NCBI RefSeq assembly: GCF_012911935.1
Contig: NZ_JAAXLA010000010.1
Location: 1 to 64,000, forward strand
From: Pseudonocardia acidicola
Lineage (GTDB): Bacteria; Actinomycetota; Actinomycetes; Mycobacteriales; Pseudonocardiaceae
Direction: 5' to 3'
DNA: 64,000 nucleotides
A program made the translations under genes and the position numbers. The notes below the pieces were generated by a model, which saw nothing but the letters and a program-made list of their open reading frames with translations, was not told where the DNA came from and ran no database searches. Below, one piece after another: positions 38,480 to 46,151 of this stretch; the first letter of the stretch is position 1; every line of letters begins with the position of its first letter.

Positions 38480-38992
38480 ATGGGTGATCAACTGGACCCG
38501 CAGGACGTCGCGCAGCGCATCGACGCGGTGCTCGACGAGCTGGAGGCCGCTGGAGGGGCACGGCAGGCCGGTGAAGAGCTGGTCCGCTTGCTGATGCGGT
38601 TCTACGGCGCCGGCCTGGAGCGGATCGTCACGATCACCCGGGCCGGAGCCGGGGACGCGATGGTCCATCGGCTGGCGTCCGATCCCCTGGTCGGCGGGCT
38701 GCTCGCGCTGCACGAGCTGCACCCGGTGGATCTGCGCACCCGGGTCGAGAGTGCGATGGAGGTGGCGCGGCGCAAGCTCGGCTCGCACGCCTCGGAGGCG
38801 CAGCTGCTGGGCCTGGATCCCGACGGCACGGTCCGGGTACAGCTGTCGGCGAGTGGTTGTGGCGCGGAAACGGTCCGCCAGATCGTCGAGGAGTCGGTGG
38901 CCGCGGTCGCGCCGGACACCGCCGGCGTCGCCTTCGTCGAGGCCGAGCGCGGCCCGACGCTGCTCCAGATCGGCCTGCCCGGTGCCCGGTGA
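38480..38992 (+). CDS. NifU-like hydrogenase accessory protein lacking the CxxC
   Basis: This 170-residue protein has a helical N-terminal part and a C-terminal domain (residues about 85-170) resembling the NifU/NfuA scaffold, including GTVRVQLSASGCGAETVRQI. NifU domains bind a [4Fe-4S] cluster through CxxC; here only Cys127 remains and position 130 is Glu, and no other Cys exists in the protein. It may have become a non-cluster binding module or may share a cluster across a dimer. It begins one base after the hhyL stop, so it is tightly coupled to the structural genes. Similar genes accompany other group 1h operons. Confidence 0.75.
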   Translation: MGDQLDPQDVAQRIDAVLDELEAAGGARQAGEELVRLLMRFYGAGLERIVTITRAGAGDAMVHRLASDPLVGGLLALHELHPVDLRTRVESAMEVARRKLGSHASEAQLLGLDPDGTVRVQLSASGCGAETVRQIVEESVAAVAPDTAGVAFVEAERGPTLLQIGLPGAR

Positions 38993-39018
38993 CCGCATCC
39001 GGCAGCCGGGGAGACGTC

Positions 39019-39657
39019 GTGGCTAGCGGGTTACGGCGGTTCCTGGTCACCTCCGCCGAGCCGGCGCCGCAACGCTGCGACATGTGCGCCACCCCGGTGC
39101 CGCCGGAGCACCCGCACCTGGTGCAGGTGGCCGAGCGCCGGATGATGTGCGTCTGTGGCCCCTGCGGGTTCCTGTTCGACAACCCGGGCGCCGGCGGTGG
39201 CAGCTACCGGCGGGTCCCCGACCGCTACCTGGCCGACCCCGGTTTCACGCTGCCCGACGCACAGTGGGACGAGCTGCAGATCCCGGTCGGGATGGCGTTC
39301 TTCCTGCACAACTCCGCGCAGGGCAGCGTGGTCGCCTGCTATCCGAGCCCGGCCGGGGCCACCGAGAGCGAGCTGACCCTCGATGCGTGGAGCACCGGGC
39401 TCGGGGCGAGCCGGCTGGCCGCCGAGCTCGAGCCGGACGTGGAGGCGCTGCTGGTGCGCCGCGACCGCCCGGGCGGCGGGTCCGGGGGCGGCGAGTGCCT
39501 GCTGGTCCCGATCGACGCCTGCTACCGGCTCGTCGGCCTGGTCAAGCTGCACTGGCGCGGCTTCGACGGCGGGGCGGAGGCCTGGCGGGCGATCGACGGC
39601 TTGTTCACCGAGCTGGGCGACCGGGCCCGGGTGCTCGACCCCGAGGGGCGGGGGTAG
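39019..39657 (+). CDS. DUF5947 hydrogenase-associated protein with Cys-rich motif
   Basis: This 212-residue protein has the DUF5947 pattern: CDMC (Cys20, Cys23), RMMCVCGPC (Cys44, Cys46, Cys49), then a conserved FLFDNPGAGGGSYRRVPDRY. The cysteines look like a zinc-ribbon or rubredoxin-like metal site. The C-terminal two thirds (WDELQIPVGMAFFLHNSAQG, CLLVPIDACYRLVGLVKLHW) are mixed alpha/beta. GTG at 39019 is chosen because GGGGAG lies just upstream; GTG at 38989, overlapping the NifU-like stop codon, is an alternative. Function unknown; possibly an electron-transfer or assembly partner. Confidence 0.75.
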   Translation: MASGLRRFLVTSAEPAPQRCDMCATPVPPEHPHLVQVAERRMMCVCGPCGFLFDNPGAGGGSYRRVPDRYLADPGFTLPDAQWDELQIPVGMAFFLHNSAQGSVVACYPSPAGATESELTLDAWSTGLGASRLAAELEPDVEALLVRRDRPGGGSGGGECLLVPIDACYRLVGLVKLHWRGFDGGAEAWRAIDGLFTELGDRARVLDPEGRG

Positions 39658-39659
39658 CC

Positions 39660-40286
39660 GTGCTGCGCTTCGCCTGCACCGGTTCACGCGCCGAGCCCTA
39701 CGCCGCCGGACCCGGCCTGGAGCTGGACCTGCAGGTCGACGAGGGCAGCGGGCGGAAGGTGCACGCCGTCGCGCTGCGCTGCCAGATCCGCATCGACCCG
39801 CGCAAGCGCCGCTACTCGGCCGAGGAGACCGCCCGGCTCGGCGACCTGTTCGGTGAGCCGTCGCGCTGGGGCGAGACGCTCAACCTGCTGCAGCTGGCCA
39901 CGGTGTCGGTGATGCTGCCGCCGTTCACCGGCCGGACGACCGTGCCGGTCTCCGTGCCGCTGACCTACGACCTCGACATCGCGACGACCAAGTACTTCCA
40001 CGGCCTGTCCGACGGCGAGGTCCCGCTGTTGCTGTTGTTCTCCGGGACGATGTTCTACGCCGGTGACGCCGGCGTGCAGGTCGGCCTGGTGTCCTGGAAC
40101 GAGGAGGCCGAGCACCGGCTGCCCGTCGCGGTGTGGCGGGCCACGATGGACGAGCACTTCCCCGGCTCGACCTGGATCCGGGTCCGCCGCGAGACGGTCG
40201 ATGCGCTGGCCGCGTACCGCTCCGCGCGCACCATCACGAGCTGGGACGACACGATCGAACAGCTGCTCGAGGAGGCCCGGGGATGA
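39660..40286 (+). CDS. DUF6084 hydrogenase-associated protein
   Basis: This 208-residue soluble protein matches DUF6084: RFACTGSRAEPYAAGPGLEL at the start, then CQIRIDPRKRRYSAEETARL, LFGEPSRWGETLNLLQLATV and VPLTYDLDIATTKYFHGL. Much of it appears to be beta-sandwich. Its only Cys residues are one near the start and one in CQIRID, so a cluster role is unlikely. The GTG start at 39660 follows the DUF5947 stop by two bases, and the end overlaps the next gene by four. Function unknown; conserved with group 1h hydrogenases. Confidence 0.75.
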   Translation: MLRFACTGSRAEPYAAGPGLELDLQVDEGSGRKVHAVALRCQIRIDPRKRRYSAEETARLGDLFGEPSRWGETLNLLQLATVSVMLPPFTGRTTVPVSVPLTYDLDIATTKYFHGLSDGEVPLLLLFSGTMFYAGDAGVQVGLVSWNEEAEHRLPVAVWRATMDEHFPGSTWIRVRRETVDALAAYRSARTITSWDDTIEQLLEEARG

Positions 40287-41692
40287 GCGCCGGCGGCGGG
40301 AGCTGGGCCGAGGCGCTCGACGAGGTCGCGGCGCTCGCCGACGCCGTGCTGTTCGAGGGCTACCTGCTCTACCCCTACCGGGCGTCGGCACAGAAGAACC
40401 GGTTGCGCTGGCAGTGGGGCGTGCTCACGCCGGAGGGCTTCGGCACGGAGAACAACGAGCCGTCCTCGTCCCGCACGGAGTGCCTGCTCGAACCCCGGCC
40501 CGGCGCCGAGCTGCACGTGCGCGTGCGGTTCCTGCAGGTGCAGGACCGCACCGTGCTCGACGCGGCCGGCCGCGAGGTCGACGAGCTGACCGTCGGCGAC
40601 GCCCGGCACCTGCGCTTCGAGGAGGGCATCCCGCGGCAGGTGGACTTCACGGTCGCCGTGTCCGATCTGGCCGTCGGCGTCACCGTCCCGATCCGGATGC
40701 CGGCGTCGGAGAGCACCGAGGAGATCGTCGACGGCGCGGGGGCGGGGTCCGGGCGGCTGGTGCGGCGCTGCCGGCCGCTGACCGGGCGGATCGTGCTGGG
40801 CACCACCGAGCTGCCCGGACCGTACGGCGCGCTGCGGCTGCGCCTGGACGTGCACAACGACGCCGAGCCTTCCGCCGGGGTGCCGCGGGAGGAGGCGCTG
40901 CGCACCTCACTGATCGGGACGCACAGCGTGCTGGCCGTGTCGGCCGGCGCGTTCCTGTCGCTCACCGACCCGCCCGAGTGGGCCCGCCCGGCCGCGGCGG
41001 AGTGCGTCAACACGGGCAGCTGGCCGGTGCTGGCCGGGCCGCCGGAGCGCGTCGATCTGCTGCTGGCCTCCCCGATCATCCTCTCCGACCACCCGCAGCT
41101 CGCGCCGGAGAGCACGATCAACCTGTTCGACGGCACCGAGAACGACGAGATCCTGACCCTGCGCACCATGGTGCTGACCGACGCGGAGAAGGCCGAGGCC
41201 CGGGCCACCGACCCACGGGCCGCGGCCGTGATCGACGCGGTCGACGCGCTACCGCCGGAGATCCTGGAACGGCTGCACGGCGCGATCCGGTCGATGGGCC
41301 CGGCCGCCCCCGGGCCGACGATCATCAGCGGCGCCGGGTTCGGTGCGGACAGCCCGGCCGAGCAGCCGCCGGACCGCGTCCCGTGGTGGGACCCGGCCGC
41401 CGACGCGTCGGTCGACCCGGAGACCGACTCGGTGCTGGTCGGCGGCGTGCCGGTGGCCAAGGGCAGCGCAGTGGTGCTGCGGCCCGGGCCCGGCGGCGAC
41501 GCGCAGGACCTGTTCCTGGCCGGGATGCGCGCAACCGTGCAGGCCGTCGTGCACGATGTGGACGGCGGCGTGCACGTCGCCGTCTCGGTCGCCGACGCCG
41601 ACAGCCCCGACGCAGACCTCGAGGCCGACCTGCAGCTCGCGCACGGCCGGTTCCGCTACTTCCGCCCCGACGAGCTGGAGGTGGCACCGTGA
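40283..41692 (+). CDS. 469-residue hydrogenase-operon protein of unknown function
   Basis: I do not know a function for this protein, but relatives occur in group 1h hydrogenase operons. The first part (DAVLFEGYLLYPYRASAQKN, RLRWQWGVLTPEGFG) is the most recognisable. The middle contains SLIGTHSVLAVSAGAFLSL and PIILSDHPQLAPES. The C-terminal part includes KGSAVVLRPGPGGDAQDLFL. It has few Cys, no signal peptide and no membrane segments. Both ends overlap neighbours by four bases (ATGA/GTGA), so it is translated with DUF6084 and the endopeptidase. Confidence 0.75.
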   Translation: MSAGGGSWAEALDEVAALADAVLFEGYLLYPYRASAQKNRLRWQWGVLTPEGFGTENNEPSSSRTECLLEPRPGAELHVRVRFLQVQDRTVLDAAGREVDELTVGDARHLRFEEGIPRQVDFTVAVSDLAVGVTVPIRMPASESTEEIVDGAGAGSGRLVRRCRPLTGRIVLGTTELPGPYGALRLRLDVHNDAEPSAGVPREEALRTSLIGTHSVLAVSAGAFLSLTDPPEWARPAAAECVNTGSWPVLAGPPERVDLLLASPIILSDHPQLAPESTINLFDGTENDEILTLRTMVLTDAEKAEARATDPRAAAVIDAVDALPPEILERLHGAIRSMGPAAPGPTIISGAGFGADSPAEQPPDRVPWWDPAADASVDPETDSVLVGGVPVAKGSAVVLRPGPGGDAQDLFLAGMRATVQAVVHDVDGGVHVAVSVADADSPDADLEADLQLAHGRFRYFRPDELEVAP

Positions 41693-42204
41693 ACCCGCGC
41701 GTGCTGGTCGCCGGCGTGGGCAACGTGTTCCTGTCCGACGACGGCTTCGGTGTCGAGGTGGTGCGGCGGCTGCTGGCCCGCGGCGGCGTGCCCGACGGCG
41801 TCGAGGTGGCCGACATCGGCATCCGCGGGGTGCACCTGGCCTATCAGTTGCTGGACGGCTACGACGGCCTGCTGCTCGTCGACACCCATCGGCGCGGCGG
41901 CGCCCCGGGCACGGTGTACCGGCTGGAGCACGACCTGACCGCACCGGTGGATTCCGGCGCCGCTCTCGACGGCCACGGGATGGATCCCGGCACGGTGCTG
42001 GCGCTGCTCGCCGAGCTCGCCGCGGCGACGGGGGTCGTCCGGCCCGTCGGCCGGGTGCTCGTCGTCGGCTGCGAACCCGCCGTGCTCGACGAGGGCATCG
42101 GCCTGTCCGGACCGGTGGCCGCGGCCGTCGAACCCGCGCTGCACGCGGTCGACGAGCTCATCACCCTTCTGCTCGAGAACTCTCCGGAAGGAGTCAGGCG
42201 ATGA
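41689..42204 (+). CDS. hydrogenase maturation endopeptidase (HyaD/HybD family, M52)
   Basis: This 171-residue protease removes the C-terminal peptide of HhyL after nickel insertion. The HybD-type nickel-sensing residues map to Asp18 (in SDDGFG, where HybD has Glu), Asp65 (LLLVDTHRRG) and His96 (DGHGMDPG). The GVGNVFLSDDGFGVEV start and the GCEPAVLDEGIGLS block are typical. It overlaps its neighbours on both sides by four bases, and is the only endopeptidase seen here, so HhyL is its evident substrate. Confidence 0.9.
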   Translation: MNPRVLVAGVGNVFLSDDGFGVEVVRRLLARGGVPDGVEVADIGIRGVHLAYQLLDGYDGLLLVDTHRRGGAPGTVYRLEHDLTAPVDSGAALDGHGMDPGTVLALLAELAAATGVVRPVGRVLVVGCEPAVLDEGIGLSGPVAAAVEPALHAVDELITLLLENSPEGVRR

Positions 42205-42314
42205 TCCGCAAATTCATGCTGCTCGTACTGCTCGCGGGGCTGGCCGGCATCGCGGTGCTGGCCGTGCAGTCCCGAGACGAGATCGAGCGCTACCTCAAGC
42301 TCAGCCGGATGTAG
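42201..42314 (+). CDS. 37-residue membrane microprotein (DUF6893)
   Basis: This very small protein (MIRKFMLLVLLAGLAGIAVL then AVQSRDEIERYLKLSRM) has one membrane helix of about 18 residues with a short basic N-terminus and a charged C-terminal tail. It matches the DUF6893 type seen in hydrogenase operons. GGAAGGAG precedes the ATG, which overlaps the endopeptidase stop codon. The hydrogenase subunits lack membrane anchors, so this peptide could tether the complex or an accessory protein to the membrane; that is inference. Confidence 0.7.
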   Translation: MIRKFMLLVLLAGLAGIAVLAVQSRDEIERYLKLSRM

Positions 42315-42322
42315 GAGAAGCC

Positions 42323-42604
42323 ATGTGCCTGGGCATTCCCGGAGAAGTGATCGAGCTGATGGCCGAGCACGAGGACCTGGCCATGGTCAGCGTCGAGGGG
42401 GTCAGGCGGGCGGTGAACATCGGCCTGCTCCGCGAGGACGGCGTGCTCGATCTACAGCCCGGTGACTGGATCCTGATCCATGTCGGCTTCGCCCTCTCCA
42501 CGATCGACGAGGCCGAGGCCACGGCGTCGCTGGAGTGGCTGACCGGGGTCGGCGACGCCTACACCGACGAGCTGGAAGCGCTCGCCGCGTCCGACATCAC
42601 GTGA
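42323..42604 (+). CDS. hypC: hydrogenase maturation chaperone HypC
   Basis: HypC (93 residues) carries the Fe(CN)2CO precursor with HypD and delivers it to the large subunit. The essential N-terminal Cys is present (MCLGIPGEVIEL), followed by the OB-fold core (VNIGLLREDG, DWILIHVGFALSTIDEAEA). It starts eight bases after the microprotein gene and is followed by hypD. A second, divergent HypC-like gene lies in the minus-strand arm. Confidence 0.95.
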   Translation: MCLGIPGEVIELMAEHEDLAMVSVEGVRRAVNIGLLREDGVLDLQPGDWILIHVGFALSTIDEAEATASLEWLTGVGDAYTDELEALAASDIT

Positions 42605-42624
42605 GGCTGAGGAGCGGTTCTCCC

Positions 42625-43752
42625 ATGAAGTTCGTCGACGAGTTCCGTGACGCCACCACCGCCCGCGCGCTGGCCACCAGGATCGCCGCGCTGTGCGAAC
42701 CGGGCCGGCGCTACACGTTCATGGAGGTGTGCGGCGGGCACACCCACACGATCTACAAGCACGGGCTGGAGGACTACCTGCCCGAGACCGTCACTCTCGT
42801 GCACGGCCCCGGGTGCCCGGTGTGCGTGATCCCGATGGGCCGGGTCGACGACGCCATCGCACTCGCCGAACAGGACGACGTGATCATGGCGTCGTTCGGC
42901 GACATGATGCGGGTGCCCGGCGGGCGCGGGTCGTTCTTCGACTCCAAGGCCGCCGGCGCCGACATCCGGATGGTCTACTCCCCGCTGGACGCGCTGAAGA
43001 TCGCCCGGAAGAACCCGGACAAGCGCGTCATCTTCATGGCGATCGGCTTCGAGACCACCGCGCCGTCGACGGCGATGACGGTGCTGCGCGCGGCCGCCGA
43101 GAAGCTCGACAACTTCGCCGTCTTCTGCAACCACGTCACGATCATCCCGGCGATCAAGGCGATCCTCGACTCGCCCGACCTGCGGCTCGACGGCTTCATC
43201 GGTCCCGGCCACGTCTCCACGGTGATCGGCTGCCGGCCGTACGAGTTCATCGCACGTGATCACGGCAAACCGCTGGTGTGTTCCGGGTTCGAGCCGCTGG
43301 ACATCCTGCAGTCGGTCTACCGGTTGCTGTTGCAGTTGCAGGAGGGCCGCAGCGAGGTCGAGAACCAGTACGCGCGGGTGGTGCCCTGGAACGGCAACCC
43401 GAAGGCGCTGCAGGTGATCGGCGAGGTGATGGAGCTGCGGCCGCACTTCGAATGGCGTGGGCTCGGGTTCATCTCGCACTCCGCGCTACGGATCCGCGAG
43501 TCCTACGCCGCGTTCGATGCGGAGCGCATCTACGGCGTGCCCGGCGTCCGGGTGGCCGACCCGAAGGCGTGCCAGTGCGGCGAGGTGCTCAAGGGCGTGC
43601 TCAAACCGTGGGAGTGCAAGGTCTTCGGCACCGCGTGCACCCCGGAGACCCCGATCGGGACGTGCATGGTGTCCAGCGAGGGCGCGTGCGCGGCGTACTA
43701 CAACTTCGGCCGGTTCAGCCGGGACCGCGTCAAGGAGGCGACGCGGTCATGA
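42625..43752 (+). CDS. hypD: hydrogenase maturation protein HypD
   Basis: HypD (375 residues) is the [4Fe-4S] scaffold on which cyanide and CO are attached to iron. Key motifs are visible: MEVCGGHTHTIYKHG, HGPGCPVCVIP, GFETTAPS, the GPGHVSTVIG block, and the C-terminal cluster ligands in PKACQCGEVLKGVLKPWECK and FGTACTPETPIGTC. The start is ATG at 42625 with GAGGAG upstream. It overlaps hypE by four bases. Confidence 0.96.
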   Translation: MKFVDEFRDATTARALATRIAALCEPGRRYTFMEVCGGHTHTIYKHGLEDYLPETVTLVHGPGCPVCVIPMGRVDDAIALAEQDDVIMASFGDMMRVPGGRGSFFDSKAAGADIRMVYSPLDALKIARKNPDKRVIFMAIGFETTAPSTAMTVLRAAAEKLDNFAVFCNHVTIIPAIKAILDSPDLRLDGFIGPGHVSTVIGCRPYEFIARDHGKPLVCSGFEPLDILQSVYRLLLQLQEGRSEVENQYARVVPWNGNPKALQVIGEVMELRPHFEWRGLGFISHSALRIRESYAAFDAERIYGVPGVRVADPKACQCGEVLKGVLKPWECKVFGTACTPETPIGTCMVSSEGACAAYYNFGRFSRDRVKEATRS

Positions 43753-44909
43753 CCACACACGACCTCGGCCCGAGCATCCCGGCGCGGGCGAACTGGGCCG
43801 AGGAGGCGGTGGCCGCGCACGCCGGCGCCGAGCACCTCACCCGCGAGGAACAGGTCCTCGAACGGATCGCGAGGGCCCGCGCTCGCAAGGCGAAGATCAA
43901 GGAGCAGCGGATCACGCTGTCCCACGGCGCCGGCGGCAAGGCCACGCACACCCTGATCGAGGCGGTCTTCCTGGAGGCGTTCCGCAATCCGGTGCTCGAG
44001 CGGCTGGAGGACGGGGCCTGCCTCGCCACCGATGCGGGCCGGTTCGCGTTCACCACCGATTCCTTCGTCGTCTCGCCGCTGTTCTTCCCGGGCGGGGACA
44101 TCGGCGACCTCGCCGTCAACGGCACCGTCAACGACCTCGCGATGTGCGGCGCCCGCCCGCTGCACCTGTCCGCAGGGTTCATCCTCGAGGAGGGTTTCCC
44201 GGTCGCCGACCTGCAGCGGATCGTCGCCTCGATGGCCGCCGCGGCGCAGGCCGCGGGCGTGCAGATCGTCACCGGTGACACCAAGGTCGTGCAGCGCGGC
44301 AAGGCCGACGGCTGCTACATCACCACCGCCGGCGTGGGGCTGCTCGACCGGCCGCTGACGCTGTCCGCCGCCGCAGCCCGGCCCGGTGACGTCGTGCTCG
44401 TCTCCGGCCCGATCGGCGACCACGGGATCACCGTGATGCTGGCCCGCGGCGAGCTCGACATCGAAGCGGACATCGAGTCCGACACCGCGCCGCTGCACGA
44501 GATCACCGCGGGTCTGCTCGACGCGGTGGGCGACGGGGTGCGGCTGCTGCGTGACGCCACCCGCGGCGGGGTGGCCACGATCTGCAACGAGGTGGCCGTC
44601 TCCTCCCAGGTCGCGGTGGTGCTCGACGAGAACGCCGTACCGGTGCGGCCGGTGGTCAACGGGGCGTCGGAGCTGCTGGGCATCGACCCGCTCTACGTCG
44701 CCTGCGAGGGCCGGCTCGTCGCGGTCGTCGCACCCGATCGGGCCGACGCGGCGCTGGCCGCGCTGCACGCGCACCCGCTCGGCGAGGGCGCCGCGGTGAT
44801 CGGCACGGTGAAGGACGACCCACCCGGGCTGGTGCTGCTGCGGACCGGGTTCGGCGGCACCCGGATCGTGGACCTGCTGGTGGGTGACCCCTTGCCCCGG
44901 ATCTGCTGA
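43749..44909 (+). CDS. hypE: hydrogenase maturation protein HypE
   Basis: HypE (386 residues, PurM fold) dehydrates the thiocarbamate on its C-terminal Cys to thiocyanate, the cyanide donor. The C-terminus PLPRIC carries the essential Cys, and LSHGAGGKATHTLIEAVF and GDIGDLAVNGTVNDLAMCGA mark the fold. There is an N-terminal extension of about 55 residues before the core, longer than usual; ATG at 43749 overlaps the hypD stop, but a shorter internal start cannot be excluded. Confidence 0.95.
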   Translation: MTTHDLGPSIPARANWAEEAVAAHAGAEHLTREEQVLERIARARARKAKIKEQRITLSHGAGGKATHTLIEAVFLEAFRNPVLERLEDGACLATDAGRFAFTTDSFVVSPLFFPGGDIGDLAVNGTVNDLAMCGARPLHLSAGFILEEGFPVADLQRIVASMAAAAQAAGVQIVTGDTKVVQRGKADGCYITTAGVGLLDRPLTLSAAAARPGDVVLVSGPIGDHGITVMLARGELDIEADIESDTAPLHEITAGLLDAVGDGVRLLRDATRGGVATICNEVAVSSQVAVVLDENAVPVRPVVNGASELLGIDPLYVACEGRLVAVVAPDRADAALAALHAHPLGEGAAVIGTVKDDPPGLVLLRTGFGGTRIVDLLVGDPLPRIC

Positions 44910-45283
44910 TGCACGAGCTGTCGATCACCCAGAGCGTCGTCGCCGCGGTCACGCAGCGGATGCGCGACGCCCCGGTGCGCCGGATCCGGCTGGAGATCGG
45001 CCGGCTCTCCGGCATCGTGCCGGGCTCGGTGCGGTTCTGCTTCGAGTTGGTCGCGGCCGGGACCACCTGCGAGGGCGCCGAACTGGAGATCGACGAACCG
45101 GCGGGCCGGGCGCACTGCCGGACGTGCGGCGCCGATTTCGACACCGCCGAGGTGCTGGCGCTGTGCGACTGCGGCAGCGCCGACGTGGAGGTACTGGGCG
45201 GCACCGAGTTGCGGATCCGAGAGGTGGAGGTGGGCTCATGTGCGCGACCTGCGGATGCTCCGGCGGGCCCGGCGTCCGGGTGA
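44909..45283 (+). CDS. hypA: hydrogenase nickel chaperone HypA
   Basis: HypA (124 residues) delivers nickel to the large subunit. The nickel-binding N-terminus MHELSIT with His2 is intact. The zinc loop has CRTC followed by CDCG: the second half is C-x-C instead of the usual C-x-x-C, one residue short. The ATG overlaps the hypE stop (TGATG). The 3' end overlaps hypB by 46 bases. Confidence 0.93.
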   Translation: MHELSITQSVVAAVTQRMRDAPVRRIRLEIGRLSGIVPGSVRFCFELVAAGTTCEGAELEIDEPAGRAHCRTCGADFDTAEVLALCDCGSADVEVLGGTELRIREVEVGSCARPADAPAGPASG

Positions 45284-45984
45284 TCGACCCCGGTCGCCCG
45301 CAGCGGCACGACCACCCGCACGACCATGACCACGACCACTCGCACACCGTCGCGCTCGAGGTCGACCTGCTGGCCAAGAACGACGATCTCGCCGGCCGCA
45401 ACCGCATCTGGCTCGCCGAACGCGGCATCGCCGCGGTCAACCTGATGAGCTCCCCCGGCGCCGGGAAGACCACGTTGCTCGAGCGCACCATCCGCGACCT
45501 CGGCACCGACGTGCCGTGCGCGGTGCTGGAGGGCGACCAGGAGACGCTGCTCGACGCCGAGCGGGTCGGCTCGGCGGGGGCCCGCGTCATCCAGATCAAC
45601 ACCGGTGCGGGCTGCCACCTCGACGCCGGCATGGTCGCCGACGGGCTGCGCATGCTCGCCCCCGAGCCGGGTTGCCTGCTGTTCGTGGAGAACGTGGGCA
45701 ACCTGGTCTGCCCGGCGCTGTTCGACCTGGGCGAGGCGGCCCGCGTGGTGATCATGTCGGTGACCGAGGGCGCGGACAAGCCGCTGAAGTACCCGCACAT
45801 GTTCCGCACCGCCGACCTGATGCTGCTCAACAAGATCGACCTGCTGCCCTACGTCGACGTCGACGTGGACCGCTGCGTCGAGTACGCGCGCCGGGCGAAA
45901 CCCGGGGTCGAGGTGCTCGAGGTCTCCGCGACCCGCGGCGACGGCCTGGACGCCTGGTACACCTGGCTGCGTCACCGTCGCTGA
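45238..45984 (+). CDS. hypB: hydrogenase nickel-insertion GTPase HypB
   Basis: HypB (248 residues) is the GTPase that works with HypA to load nickel. The N-terminus MCATCGCSGG has three Cys (2, 5, 7) forming a high-affinity metal site, followed by a His-rich tract with His at nearly every second residue between 24 and 36, which may store nickel. The G domain has SSPGAGKTTL, the switch region EGDQETLLDAERV, and NKIDLLPY. The start is ATG at 45238, inside hypA; it ends the plus-strand maturation arm. Confidence 0.95.
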   Translation: MCATCGCSGGPGVRVIDPGRPQRHDHPHDHDHDHSHTVALEVDLLAKNDDLAGRNRIWLAERGIAAVNLMSSPGAGKTTLLERTIRDLGTDVPCAVLEGDQETLLDAERVGSAGARVIQINTGAGCHLDAGMVADGLRMLAPEPGCLLFVENVGNLVCPALFDLGEAARVVIMSVTEGADKPLKYPHMFRTADLMLLNKIDLLPYVDVDVDRCVEYARRAKPGVEVLEVSATRGDGLDAWYTWLRHRR

Positions 45985-46151
45985 CGCGCGCGCCCGCCCC
46001 CGCGCGCTGAACCGGGGTGCGCCCCTGGCCGCCGAACGTGCCCCGGCGGTGGGGCCGGTCAGGCCGGCGGGTAGTTCTGGAGCCGACAAGGACCGCTCCG
46101 CCGCGTGGGTCGCCGCGGGCCGGTCCGCTCGGCTGCGCGGAGGGATCGGGC

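Noticed and set aside
40283-41692. Assigning a known hydrogenase function (HyaE/HyaF or rubredoxin type) to the 469-residue protein
   Set aside because: No CxxC pair, thioredoxin-like motif or other recognisable signature was seen, so it is left as unknown.
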